Below are positions 1 through 7,842 of a DNA stretch of 31,364 nt, in pieces. The position numbers and the translations under genes are program-made. The notes under the pieces were generated by a model, which was given only the letters and a program-made list of their open reading frames with translations, was not told the origin of the DNA and made no database searches. How positions within the stretch are numbered: position 1 is the stretch's first letter; each line of letters opens with the position of its first letter. The stretch is from a virus. The stretch lies in the IMG/VR virus record IMGVR_UViG_3300030102_005261, positions 1 through 31,364 of that record; one strand, written 5' to 3'.

Positions 1-2
1 AC

Positions 3-203
3 AGAAACAGAACTACAATAAAATACTCTATATTTAAAACCTCGTTTAAATGTAGCCAACTAATAAGTAGAATATACAGAATATTACTTAGCGAAGAAGA
101 TCTACCTGTTTCAGAGCGAAGTGTATTTTTTAATAATAAATCATATACAGACAAAGTTTACAATAAAGCTATAGATGATATGATAAAAGATAAAGATAGA
201 TAA
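3..203 (+). CDS. 3' end of an unrecognised CDS (5' truncated by window edge)
   Basis: This frame is open from the first bases of the window to a TAA at 201-203, giving 66 codons with no start in view. The C-terminal part is charged and lysine/aspartate-rich and ends in IKDKDR. It has the same base composition and strand as the genes downstream. The stop is followed after one base by the next start (TAATATG), the junction type used elsewhere here, which supports it being a real gene end. No family is recognised and no membrane segment is visible. Confidence 0.55.
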   Translation, partial: RNRTTIKYSIFKTSFKCSQLISRIYRILLSEEDLPVSERSVFFNNKSYTDKVYNKAIDDMIKDKDR

Positions 204-204
204 T

Positions 205-417
205 ATGGCGTTTAAAATGAAAGGTTTCAGTGGCTTTGGAAATAAAGACAAAAGAATACTTAGAAAATCTAACAGAAATTTAATAAAAGAACAAAGAGAA
301 TTATATAAACAGGGCAAAATAACTAAAGATCAATTTAAAGCAGCTAAACAAGAAATAAAAGGTTATACTGATGTCGATGTAGCTAAAGAACATTTAGAAA
401 GAATAAAAAACAAATAA
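205..417 (+). CDS. Small basic protein, function unknown
   Basis: The product is 70 aa, lysine/arginine-rich, and probably mostly helical after a glycine- and phenylalanine-rich head (MAFKMKGFSGFG). The middle (residues ~18-50) could form a short charged helix pair. It starts one base after the preceding stop and ends one base before the next start, so it is embedded in a translationally coupled string. The N-terminal MAFK is shared with the next gene. I recall short proteins beginning MAFKMKGFS as frequent in marine phage genomes, but I know no function for them. A small virion-associated or DNA-binding role would be a guess. Confidence 0.7.
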   Translation: MAFKMKGFSGFGNKDKRILRKSNRNLIKEQRELYKQGKITKDQFKAAKQEIKGYTDVDVAKEHLERIKNK

Positions 418-418
418 T

Positions 419-811
419 ATGGCATTTAAATTAGGATCATCAAGAGGTATAGAAATAAATGGAGGTGAAGTAAATTCAAAGTTGTCTTTTAAAAAAGAAG
501 ACAACGTTATACCAGGTACACCTGTTTTAAGAAAGTCTTTAGGTGAAGGCATATTAGGAGAGGCTAATAATGATGGTACTATATTTATAAGTAACAAAGT
601 AGAGCCAGGAAGCGATCAAGAAACACAAGTGCTTATACATGAGATGGTACACATGAAAGATATGAAGCTAGGTAAGTTAGCTTATAACGACGATTATATA
701 ATGTGGGACGGCAATACGTACGAAAGAAAAGATGGTAAAATTGATTACAATGGGAAAAAACTACCAGAAGGTGACAAATCATTTCCTTGGGAACAAATGC
801 CTTGGGAATAA
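419..811 (+). CDS. Small zincin-like metallopeptidase (HEMVH)
   Basis: The product is 130 aa. Residues 74-78 read HEMVH, the HExxH zinc-binding and catalytic signature, set in a hydrophobic helix (QVLIHEMVHMKD). The part before it (residues 28-60) is beta-rich with several glycines. The tail (residues ~88-130) has aromatic and acidic residues and ends SFPWEQMPWE. A third zinc ligand cannot be assigned by eye. No signal peptide or membrane segment is seen. It lies just upstream of the holin, so it may be a lytic peptidase, but a virion-associated or maturation protease is equally open. The peptidase call rests on the motif; the substrate is unknown. Confidence 0.65.
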   Translation: MAFKLGSSRGIEINGGEVNSKLSFKKEDNVIPGTPVLRKSLGEGILGEANNDGTIFISNKVEPGSDQETQVLIHEMVHMKDMKLGKLAYNDDYIMWDGNTYERKDGKIDYNGKKLPEGDKSFPWEQMPWE

Positions 812-821
812 AAAATAAACA

Positions 822-1214
822 ATGAGTATATTAGGAAAAATATTTTCAAGTGGAGCTAATGAATTAGTAAAAGGTGTAGGCGGCGTAATAGACGAACTAC
901 ATACTTCAAAAGAAGAGAAGCTTGAAGCAGAAAGAAAAATAAAAGATATGATAATGGGTTACGAAGCTAATATGCAACAGCAAGTAACTAAAAGATGGAA
1001 GGTCGATATGGCTTCTGATTCTTGGTTATCAAAAAACATAAGACCTTTAGTTCTTATATTTCTAGTAGTATCAACAGTGTTAATGATATTTATTGACGCT
1101 GGTGTTATTGCTTTTGAAGTAAAAGACACTTGGGTTGATCTATTACAACTAGTATTAATAACCGTGATCGGTGCCTACTTTGGTGGTAGATCACTAGAAA
1201 AAGTAAAAAAATAA
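822..1214 (+). CDS. Holin, GTA-type 3TM family
   Basis: The product is 130 aa. An N-terminal amphipathic and charged region (residues 1-60) is followed by a SWLSKNIRP stretch (residues 67-75) and two clear hydrophobic segments, about residues 74-96 and 105-121, with a basic C-terminus (RSLEKVKK). This layout matches the 3TM holin family first named from gene transfer agents, in which SWxxxxRP precedes the first strong membrane span. Its role would be to permeabilise the host inner membrane at the time of lysis. It follows the zincin gene by 10 bases and precedes the next gene by 4, so it is in the same transcript as a possible lysis pair. No Rz-like spanin is seen nearby. Confidence 0.75.
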   Translation: MSILGKIFSSGANELVKGVGGVIDELHTSKEEKLEAERKIKDMIMGYEANMQQQVTKRWKVDMASDSWLSKNIRPLVLIFLVVSTVLMIFIDAGVIAFEVKDTWVDLLQLVLITVIGAYFGGRSLEKVKK

Positions 1215-1218
1215 AACG

Positions 1219-1938
1219 ATGAGTAAATTATTTAAAGTAGTAAAACCAGTTATGCCTGCTAGTATACAAGCAGCTGCTTATGCAGATACTGAAATACTTT
1301 TTGATTGGCATAAAGTAGATGCTAGAAAAATATCTTCAGTAAGCGGCTTGCAATGTATTGTTAGAGGTACAAATGGAGCTGATCAAACAATGGTAGGTAT
1401 TGATTTGTTTTTTGCAACAAGTCATATACCAACGCCTAGCGACGGTGTAAACGTAAGCGTAGATACAGTACCTACTACGTTAGGAACAACAGGCGCAGCA
1501 GTAGATACACCAGGTTGGTTCAACAATTTGTGTGGCTATGTTCCTATTGCGGCTAGTGACTTTAACGATGGAGATTTAATATATTTAAACATAGCTACTA
1601 AGTCAGGATTAGACATACCGGTTAATGGTGATTTATATGTAGCGGCTGTAGCTAAAGGCGCTTTAGATTTTAGAACTACAGTTCAAGTTAACGAAGCTAA
1701 CTTTGCAGCTGGAACGCAAACAGTAATAACGTTAGATACTAAAGATGCAACTTTGTTGTTTGCGCCTGGAGATGTTATACACGCTGTAGACGACGCTGTG
1801 CTTGGTACTATTAAAACCGTTGACTCTGCAACACAAATAACTTTAACAAAACCTAATGTTGATGCAATAGAAAATAACGACGTTTTATATAACGTTAGCC
1901 CTATTACGCTAGTATTATCTTGCGAGTGCTTCAACTAA
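1219..1938 (+). CDS. Beta-rich virion protein, possible head decoration or fibre
   Basis: The product is 239 aa, rich in Val, Thr, Ala, Gly and Asp, with alternating hydrophobic residues typical of beta-sandwich virion proteins. Residues ~155-230 form a small module with GDVIHAVDD, a turn, then TQITLTKP and a closing strand, which resembles the hinge or KOW-like inserts seen in phage head proteins. The extreme C-terminus carries a CEC motif (SCECFN). There is no signal peptide or membrane span. I do not recognise the family. Composition and its place among virion genes suggest a structural protein such as a capsid decoration or head-fibre subunit, which is inference. Confidence 0.6.
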   Translation: MSKLFKVVKPVMPASIQAAAYADTEILFDWHKVDARKISSVSGLQCIVRGTNGADQTMVGIDLFFATSHIPTPSDGVNVSVDTVPTTLGTTGAAVDTPGWFNNLCGYVPIAASDFNDGDLIYLNIATKSGLDIPVNGDLYVAAVAKGALDFRTTVQVNEANFAAGTQTVITLDTKDATLLFAPGDVIHAVDDAVLGTIKTVDSATQITLTKPNVDAIENNDVLYNVSPITLVLSCECFN

Positions 1939-1964
1939 ATTAATAAACAATTAAATTAAATAAA

Positions 1965-2228
1965 ATGGCAAAAAGAAAAACAAAGAAAGTCGAAAAGGCT
2001 ACAAAAATTACAAACGAAGAATTAAATAAAGTACAATCTATAATTAATGATATGAATAGAGCTCAATTAGAAATAGGTTCTATGGAAAGTAAAAAACATA
2101 ATATTTTACATCACATATCTACGCTACAACAACAATTAAGTTTACTGCAACAAGAATTTGAAAAGACTTATGGTACAGCTGATATTAATATTCAAGATGG
2201 TGCTATAAACTACGAAAAAAATGAGTAA
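1965..2228 (+). CDS. Small coiled-coil protein, function unknown
   Basis: The product is 87 aa. A very basic start (MAKRKTKKVEK) leads into a long helix (residues ~17-70) with heptad-like hydrophobic spacing and a Gln/Leu-rich core (STLQQQLSLLQQEFEK), followed by a short beta-like end (DINIQDGAINY). Similar short coiled-coil proteins upstream of packaging genes are familiar to me from marine phage genomes, without a known role. Its end overlaps the next start by 8 bases, so the two are probably translated together. No membrane segment is present, so I do not call it a spanin. Confidence 0.65.
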   Translation: MAKRKTKKVEKATKITNEELNKVQSIINDMNRAQLEIGSMESKKHNILHHISTLQQQLSLLQQEFEKTYGTADINIQDGAINYEKNE

Positions 2229-2442
2229 ACTAATTAGAAAAATTACTGTAGGTAAAGACTACAAGGAAAACGCTATGCACTATGCTGTAGGCCAAGATGT
2301 TTATGGTGGTCATACTATATCTGATATTATTGAAGAAAAAGACAAATATTCTATATATATAAAAAAGAATAAAGACGTTTTACCTTGGAAAGACTTTAAC
2401 AAAAATATGGCTATATCTGTAGAGTATAATTTAGAATATTAA
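2221..2442 (+). CDS. Small conserved-looking phage protein, function unknown
   Basis: The product is 73 aa: MSKLIRKITVGKDYKENAMH, a central GGHTISDII stretch, and a hydrophobic and aromatic end (MAISVEYNLEY). Alternation of hydrophobic and polar residues suggests a small beta-rich fold. It overlaps the upstream gene by 8 bases and its TAA overlaps the next ATG by one base (TAATG), so it sits in a coupled run with its neighbours. The pattern is familiar from marine phages but I know no assigned function. No catalytic motif is visible. Confidence 0.65.
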   Translation: MSKLIRKITVGKDYKENAMHYAVGQDVYGGHTISDIIEEKDKYSIYIKKNKDVLPWKDFNKNMAISVEYNLEY

Positions 2443-3032
2443 TGAAAGCGCCTTTTGACTTTGTTATAGAGCCAAAAGGTAATAGATATAACAACGTTAA
2501 AAAAGTTGGTGATAAAGACCTTATTGTTAATACAGAGATATTTAATCATCAATTTATAAATAGAGAAGCTGTTGTTAAATCTATACCTACAGCCTATAAA
2601 ACAAAAATAAAGCCTGGTGACACAGTTATAGTACATCACAATGTGTTTAGACGTTGGCACGATATGCAAGGTAATGAAAAAAATAGTAGAAGTTATTTTA
2701 ATGAAAACACGTATCTTGTAAAGCCTGATCAAATATTTTTATATAAAAGAAATAACAAGTGGTTAGCTACAGATGGATATTGTTTTGTACAACCAATAAA
2801 ACAAAGAGACAAACTAAAACCAGGAGAAGAAGAAGAGTGTATAGGTATAGTTAAATATACTGATGGCGTTAATGAGGTTGGTGATCTTGTAGGATTTACA
2901 CCTTTTTCAACTTACGAGTTTATAATCGATAATAAAAGATTATATAGAGTTTTAAATAAATTTATTACAATTAAATATGAATATCAAGGAAACGAAGAAG
3001 CTTATAATCCAAGCTGGGCACAGAGCAGTTGA
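2442..3032 (+). CDS. Probable tandem GroES-like co-chaperonin
   Basis: The product is 196 aa and appears to hold two GroES-like halves. Half one (residues ~5-103) has an opening FVIEP strand, a long variable loop, then KIKPGDTVIVHHN (55-67) and YLVKPDQIFLY (91-101). Half two (~112-182) has GYCFVQPI (112-119), GIVKY (135-139), VGDLVGF (146-152) and YEFIIDNKRLYRV (158-170). GroES has the same order: an N-terminal core strand, a GD-V-F turn, then a two-strand end that includes idgeey and an I-a-i ending. T4 gp31 is a known phage co-chaperonin for capsid folding, and the location before terminase and capsid genes suits that role. The call is from pattern, not a search, and a plain structural protein is possible. 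The last 56 bases overlap the next gene. Confidence 0.5.
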   Translation: MKAPFDFVIEPKGNRYNNVKKVGDKDLIVNTEIFNHQFINREAVVKSIPTAYKTKIKPGDTVIVHHNVFRRWHDMQGNEKNSRSYFNENTYLVKPDQIFLYKRNNKWLATDGYCFVQPIKQRDKLKPGEEEECIGIVKYTDGVNEVGDLVGFTPFSTYEFIIDNKRLYRVLNKFITIKYEYQGNEEAYNPSWAQSS

Positions 3033-3219
3033 AGAATTAATTAACGTTGCTAAAGAAAAGATAATTACAAACACAGACGATGACGTTAGCGCTGATAGAT
3101 TAAAAAATGCTGCAGCTACTAAAAAACTAGCAATATTTGACGCGTTTGAAATACTTAACAGAATACAAGAAGAAGAAAACTTGCTTGATCTAAGTAATGT
3201 ACAAGCAAAATTTAGTTAA
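2977..3219 (+). CDS. Candidate small terminase subunit
   Basis: The product is 80 aa, almost all helical and charged, with a conserved-looking segment ADRLKNAAATKKLAIFDAFE (residues 39-58) and an acidic end. There is no other methionine, so the start inside the upstream gene (56-base overlap in another frame) is the only ATG choice. It overlaps the start of TerL by 23 bases. Position directly before TerL, small size and helical content suggest the DNA-recognition subunit of the packaging motor. However, 80 aa is short for TerS, and no helix-turn-helix is clear. If it is not TerS, its function is unknown. Confidence 0.5.
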   Translation: MNIKETKKLIIQAGHRAVEELINVAKEKIITNTDDDVSADRLKNAAATKKLAIFDAFEILNRIQEEENLLDLSNVQAKFS

Positions 3220-5413
3220 GGTCGTAGAACCAATAAAGAAAACAACAATCACACGGATGAACCGTGGTAAAAAATGGAAATATGGATACAATAAAGAACA
3301 TGATATTATCGTTATATCAAAAACTGGTAAACTTGGGAAGATACTTGAGATACAAAATTTGCGTATTGGCTTGCCGTTGGAACCGATGCAAGTGCACATG
3401 CACAAATCCTCTAGATGGCAAAAAATAGAGTATCCAAAAGCGTTAAGTAAACTTAAAAATATATTTGACTGGAGATCGTACCCTGAAGATCAAAAAGAAA
3501 AGTGGTACGATTATATAGACGAAGAGTTTAAACGTAGGGACGAGGGCTTTTGGTTTATGAATAACAATAAGCCAACATATATAACAGGTAGCCACTATAT
3601 GTATTTACAATGGAGTAAAATAGACGTAGGTGCACCTGATTTTAGAGAAGCAAATCGTTTGTTCTTTATATTTTGGGAAGCTTGTAAAGCTGATAAAAGA
3701 TGCTACGGTATGTGTTATTTAAAAAATAGACGTAGTGGATTTAGCTTTATGTCTTCGGCTGAAACCGTTAATTTAGCTACAATATCAAGTGATAGTAGAT
3801 ATGGTATATTATCAAAAAGCGGTGCTGATGCTAAAAAAATGTTTACAGACAAAGTTGTTCCAATATCGGTTAATTATCCTTTCTTTTTTAAACCAATACA
3901 AGATGGTATGGATAGGCCTAAGTCTGAACTTGCTTATCGTGTACCTGCAAGTAAGTTTACGCGTAAAAAAATTACTGCAAACGAACAGCAAGAAGACTTG
4001 GTTGGACTTGATACTACTATTGATTGGAAAAACACAGGTGATAATAGCTACGATGGAGAAAAGCTTAATTTATTAGTACATGATGAGAGTGGTAAATGGG
4101 AGAGACCAGACAATATATTAAACAACTGGCGGGTAACAAAAACGTGTTTAAGATTAGGTAGTAGAGTTGTAGGTAAATGTATGATGGGTAGTACTAGTAA
4201 CTCTCTAGATAAAGGTGGTGGTAATTTTAAAAAACTATACTATGATTCAGACGTTACAAAACGAAATAGAAACGGACAGACAAAGTCTGGTTTATATTCT
4301 CTTTTTATACCAATGGAATGGAATTACGAAGGATTTCTTGATGGATACGGGCAACCAGTTTTTGATAACCCAGATAATGATGTGTTCGGACCAGATGGCG
4401 AGCTAATAGATTATGGTATTATAGATCATTGGAATAATGAAGCTGAAGGTTTAAAAAATGATCAAGATGGTTTAAATGAATTTTATAGACAGTTTCCACG
4501 TACAGAAGAACACGCATTTAGAGACGAAGCTAAGAATAGTATATTTAATCTAGTTAAGATATACGAACAGATAGATTACAACGATGGTATTGGTGCACAA
4601 GGTAACGTAAGTACTGGAAACTTCCAATGGGTTAACGGTATAAAAGACACTCGAGTTATATTTTATCCAGATCCAAAAGGTAGATTTAAAGTAAGCTGGT
4701 TTCCACCTCAACACATGCAAAATAGAGTTGTAATTAAAAATGGAATTAAATATCCGGCTAATGAACACATGGGCGCTTTTGGTTGTGATAGTTATGATAT
4801 ATCAGGAACAGTTGATGGTAAAGGATCTAACGGAGCACTACACGGTTTAACAAAGTTTAGTATGGAAGACTGTCCGCCTAATCACTTTTTTTTAGAGTAT
4901 ATAGCAAGACCTCAAACAGCTGAGATATTTTTTGAAGATGTGTTAATGTCTTTAGTGTTTTACGGTATGCCGTTACTTTGTGAAAATAATAAACCTAGAT
5001 TACTTTATCACTTAAGGCGTAGAGGATATAGAGGTTTCAGTATGAATAGACCAGATAAAATTTGGAATAAATTATCTACAACAGAAAAAGAAATAGGTGG
5101 TATACCTAACTCAAGTGAAGACATAAAACAAGCACATGCCGCTGCTATTGAAATGTATATACAACAACACGTTGGTCATTTACAAGATGGTGTTTATGGT
5201 AATATATATTTTAATAGAACTTTAAACGATTGGTCTAAATTTGACATAACAAAACGTACTAAGTACGATGCGACAATAAGTAGTGGATTAGCTATAATGG
5301 CTTGTAATAGACATTTATATAGGCCTAATGCTAAAATAGAAAAACCAAAATTAAATATAAGTATAGCCAAATATTCAAATAAAGGCAGTACTTCAAGAAT
5401 AATAAAGAATTAA
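3197..5413 (+). CDS. terL: Terminase large subunit (packaging ATPase and nuclease)
   Basis: The product is 738 aa and powers DNA translocation into the head and cuts the concatemer. ATPase features: a deviant Walker A at ~176-183 (KNRRSGFS), Walker B with the catalytic Glu at 290-297 (LNLLVHDE), and a motif C-like GKCMMGSTSN at 326-335. A conserved YRQFPRTEEHAF (430-441) follows, typical of the region between the two domains. The nuclease domain begins near residue 527 with a candidate catalytic Asp in GCDSYDISG (D531), and another acidic candidate is E596. The length fits the ~700-750-aa TerLs of crAss-like and related phages. A later ATG at 3257 is possible, but the longer form is kept because the added residues look normal and overlaps are common here. 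Confidence 0.9.
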   Translation: MYKQNLVKVVEPIKKTTITRMNRGKKWKYGYNKEHDIIVISKTGKLGKILEIQNLRIGLPLEPMQVHMHKSSRWQKIEYPKALSKLKNIFDWRSYPEDQKEKWYDYIDEEFKRRDEGFWFMNNNKPTYITGSHYMYLQWSKIDVGAPDFREANRLFFIFWEACKADKRCYGMCYLKNRRSGFSFMSSAETVNLATISSDSRYGILSKSGADAKKMFTDKVVPISVNYPFFFKPIQDGMDRPKSELAYRVPASKFTRKKITANEQQEDLVGLDTTIDWKNTGDNSYDGEKLNLLVHDESGKWERPDNILNNWRVTKTCLRLGSRVVGKCMMGSTSNSLDKGGGNFKKLYYDSDVTKRNRNGQTKSGLYSLFIPMEWNYEGFLDGYGQPVFDNPDNDVFGPDGELIDYGIIDHWNNEAEGLKNDQDGLNEFYRQFPRTEEHAFRDEAKNSIFNLVKIYEQIDYNDGIGAQGNVSTGNFQWVNGIKDTRVIFYPDPKGRFKVSWFPPQHMQNRVVIKNGIKYPANEHMGAFGCDSYDISGTVDGKGSNGALHGLTKFSMEDCPPNHFFLEYIARPQTAEIFFEDVLMSLVFYGMPLLCENNKPRLLYHLRRRGYRGFSMNRPDKIWNKLSTTEKEIGGIPNSSEDIKQAHAAAIEMYIQQHVGHLQDGVYGNIYFNRTLNDWSKFDITKRTKYDATISSGLAIMACNRHLYRPNAKIEKPKLNISIAKYSNKGSTSRIIKN

Positions 5414-5414
5414 T

Positions 5415-7814
5415 ATGAGGCAATTTCCAAGTCAAGTAGTAAGCGACGTAGAAAAAATAAGCTATGATTATGGGCTTAAAGTAGCTCAAGCTATAGAAAG
5501 AGAGTGGTTTGATAAAGATAACTACAGTGGCAGATATATACATAATAGAAACAACTTTAGACAACTAAGACTCTATGCTAGAGGAGAACAATCAATACAA
5601 AAATATAAAGACGAGTTATCTATTAATGGTGACTTAAGTTATTTAAACTTAGACTGGAAACCTGTTCCTATAATACCTAAGTTTGTAGATATAGTTGTAA
5701 ATGGAATATCAAATAGAACTTATGATGTAAAAGCTTACTCGCAAGATCCTTATGGAGTTTCAAGAAGAACAGAATACATGAACTCTTTAATGGAAGATAT
5801 GAATCAAAAAGAGTTAAAAACTTTCGTAAAAGAAAGGTTTGGTATGGATCTTTTTAACACACCTACAGAATTACTTCCAGACTCACAAGAAGAGTTAGAT
5901 CTGCACATGCAAATTAATTACAAACAAGCTGTAGAAATAGCAGAAGAACAAGCTATAAACGTATTATTAGAAGGAAGTAAATATGAGCTAACAAAAAAGA
6001 GGTTTTATTACGATCTTACTGTTTTGGGTATAGGTGCTGTAAAAACTTCTTTCAACACTTCTGAAGGTGTAAAAGTTGAATACGTTGATCCTGAAAATTT
6101 AGTTTACTCACATACAGAGTCTCCTTATTTTGAAGATATATATTATGTTGGTGAAGTAAAAAATATACCTGTTAATGAATTAAAGAAACAGTTTCCACAT
6201 TTAACTCAAGAAGATTTAAAAGAAATAACTTCTTATGGCAGCAAAAGCTACGGTCAATATACTACGTACAAAGATGTAAACGAAGAAAGAGACAATAACA
6301 AAGTTAGAGTTTTATATTTTGATTACAAAACTTATATGAACGAAGTTTACAAGATAAAAGAAACAGCCACAGGAGCTGATAAGGCTATTAAAAAAGACGA
6401 TACATTTAATCCTGGTGAATCAAAAAACTTTAGCAAAGAGTCAAGATCTATAGAGTGTTTATATGAAGGCGCTTTAATATTAGGTACTAAAAAATTACTT
6501 AAATGGGAAATGTCTAAAAACATGATGAGACCTAAAAGTAATTTTACAAAAGTAAAAATGAACTACTCTATTGTTGCACCTCGTATGTATGAAGGTAGAA
6601 TAGAGTCTCTTGTTAGTAGAATTACTGGTTTTGCTGACATGATACAACTAACACACTTAAAGTTACAACAAGTTATGTCTCGTATGGTACCAGATGGTGT
6701 TTATTTAGACGCTGATGGTTTAGCAGAAGTTGATTTAGGTAACGGAACAAACTACAATCCACAAGAAGCTTTGAATATGTTTTTTCAAACAGGTAGTATA
6801 ATTGGTAGAAGTTTTACTTCAGAAGGTGATTTAAATCCAGGTAAAATACCTATACAAGAAATAACTAGCGGAGCTGGTGGGCAAAAAATGCAAGCTTTAA
6901 TTGGTAACTACAATTATTATTTGCAAATGATTAGAGATACTACAGGTTTAAACGAGGCTAGAGATGCTAGTGTTCCAGATCCAAAGGCTTTAGTAGGTGT
7001 ACAAAAAATGGCCGCTGCAAATAGTAACACAGCTACAAGACATATATTGCAAGGAGGTTTATTTTTAACACAGTCTATATGTGAGTGTTTGTCATTGAGA
7101 ATATCAGATATTATAGAGTTTTCTCCAACAAGAGAGTCTTTTATACAAACTCTTGGAGTACACAATGTTGCCACGTTAAATGAGATGTCTGATTTATATT
7201 TGTATGACTTTGGAATATTTATAGAGTTATCACCTGATGACGAAGAAAAAGCTATATTAGAAGCTAATATACAAGCTGCTTTAGCACAACAAAGTATAGA
7301 GCTTGAAGACGCTATTGATCTTAGAGAGATAAAAAATCTTAAACTAGCAAATCAATTGCTTAAAATAAGAAGAAGAAAGAAAGTTGCTAAAGATCAAAAA
7401 ATGCAACAAGAAAATATACGAGCTCAATCACAAGCTAATATTCAAGCGCAACAAGCTGCAGCGCAGTCAGAAATACAAAAACAACAAGCTTTGGCACAAA
7501 CACAAATGTCAATTGAACAAGCTAAAGTAGGTTTTGAAACTGAAAAACTTCAACAAGAAGCTAATATTAAAAAAGAGTTAATGGCATTAGAGTTTCAGTA
7601 TAACATGCAATTAAAAGGCTTAGAAGTTGAAGGTAGTAAATCTAAAGAAAAACAAAGAGAAGATCGTAAAGACAAAAGAACTAAAATACAAGCCACTCAA
7701 CAAAGTGAGCTTATTGACCAAAGAAACAATAACAAACCACCTAAAAACTTTGAATCATCAGGTAATGATATATTAGGAGGTATGGGTGATTTATCTAGCT
7801 TTGGTCCTAGATAA
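5415..7814 (+). CDS. Portal protein
   Basis: The product is 799 aa. As the dodecameric ring at the head vertex it would be the port for DNA and the platform for head assembly. It directly follows TerL (stop, one base, start), the usual order. The body (residues ~1-600) is of mixed fold, with a probable stem and clip region. The C-terminal ~150 residues form a long Gln/Ala-rich helix (AQSQANIQAQQAAAQSEIQK and following), as expected for a portal barrel like that of P22, and end in a flexible Gly/Asn-rich tail. The size is close to the ~800-aa portals of crAss-like phages. The call rests on gene order, length and helical C-terminus rather than a recognised active motif. Confidence 0.8.
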   Translation: MRQFPSQVVSDVEKISYDYGLKVAQAIEREWFDKDNYSGRYIHNRNNFRQLRLYARGEQSIQKYKDELSINGDLSYLNLDWKPVPIIPKFVDIVVNGISNRTYDVKAYSQDPYGVSRRTEYMNSLMEDMNQKELKTFVKERFGMDLFNTPTELLPDSQEELDLHMQINYKQAVEIAEEQAINVLLEGSKYELTKKRFYYDLTVLGIGAVKTSFNTSEGVKVEYVDPENLVYSHTESPYFEDIYYVGEVKNIPVNELKKQFPHLTQEDLKEITSYGSKSYGQYTTYKDVNEERDNNKVRVLYFDYKTYMNEVYKIKETATGADKAIKKDDTFNPGESKNFSKESRSIECLYEGALILGTKKLLKWEMSKNMMRPKSNFTKVKMNYSIVAPRMYEGRIESLVSRITGFADMIQLTHLKLQQVMSRMVPDGVYLDADGLAEVDLGNGTNYNPQEALNMFFQTGSIIGRSFTSEGDLNPGKIPIQEITSGAGGQKMQALIGNYNYYLQMIRDTTGLNEARDASVPDPKALVGVQKMAAANSNTATRHILQGGLFLTQSICECLSLRISDIIEFSPTRESFIQTLGVHNVATLNEMSDLYLYDFGIFIELSPDDEEKAILEANIQAALAQQSIELEDAIDLREIKNLKLANQLLKIRRRKKVAKDQKMQQENIRAQSQANIQAQQAAAQSEIQKQQALAQTQMSIEQAKVGFETEKLQQEANIKKELMALEFQYNMQLKGLEVEGSKSKEKQREDRKDKRTKIQATQQSELIDQRNNNKPPKNFESSGNDILGGMGDLSSFGPR

Positions 7815-7842
7815 CAATTATTAACTATTATTATATTATATT
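7815..7842 (+). promoter_or_regulatory. A/T-only leader before scaffold gene
   Basis: The 28 bases between portal and scaffold contain a single C besides the first base and end in TTATATTATATTATG, counting the start codon. A near-identical leader occurs before the gene at 10708. It could act as a promoter -10-like element or as an unstructured ribosome-landing leader. There is no Shine-Dalgarno sequence and no match to the Bacteroidota TAnnTTTG box. Confidence 0.3.

Noticed and set aside
1965-2228. Rz-like spanin next to the holin
   Set aside because: It is a coiled-coil protein but has no membrane segment or lipoprotein signal and is separated from the holin by another gene.
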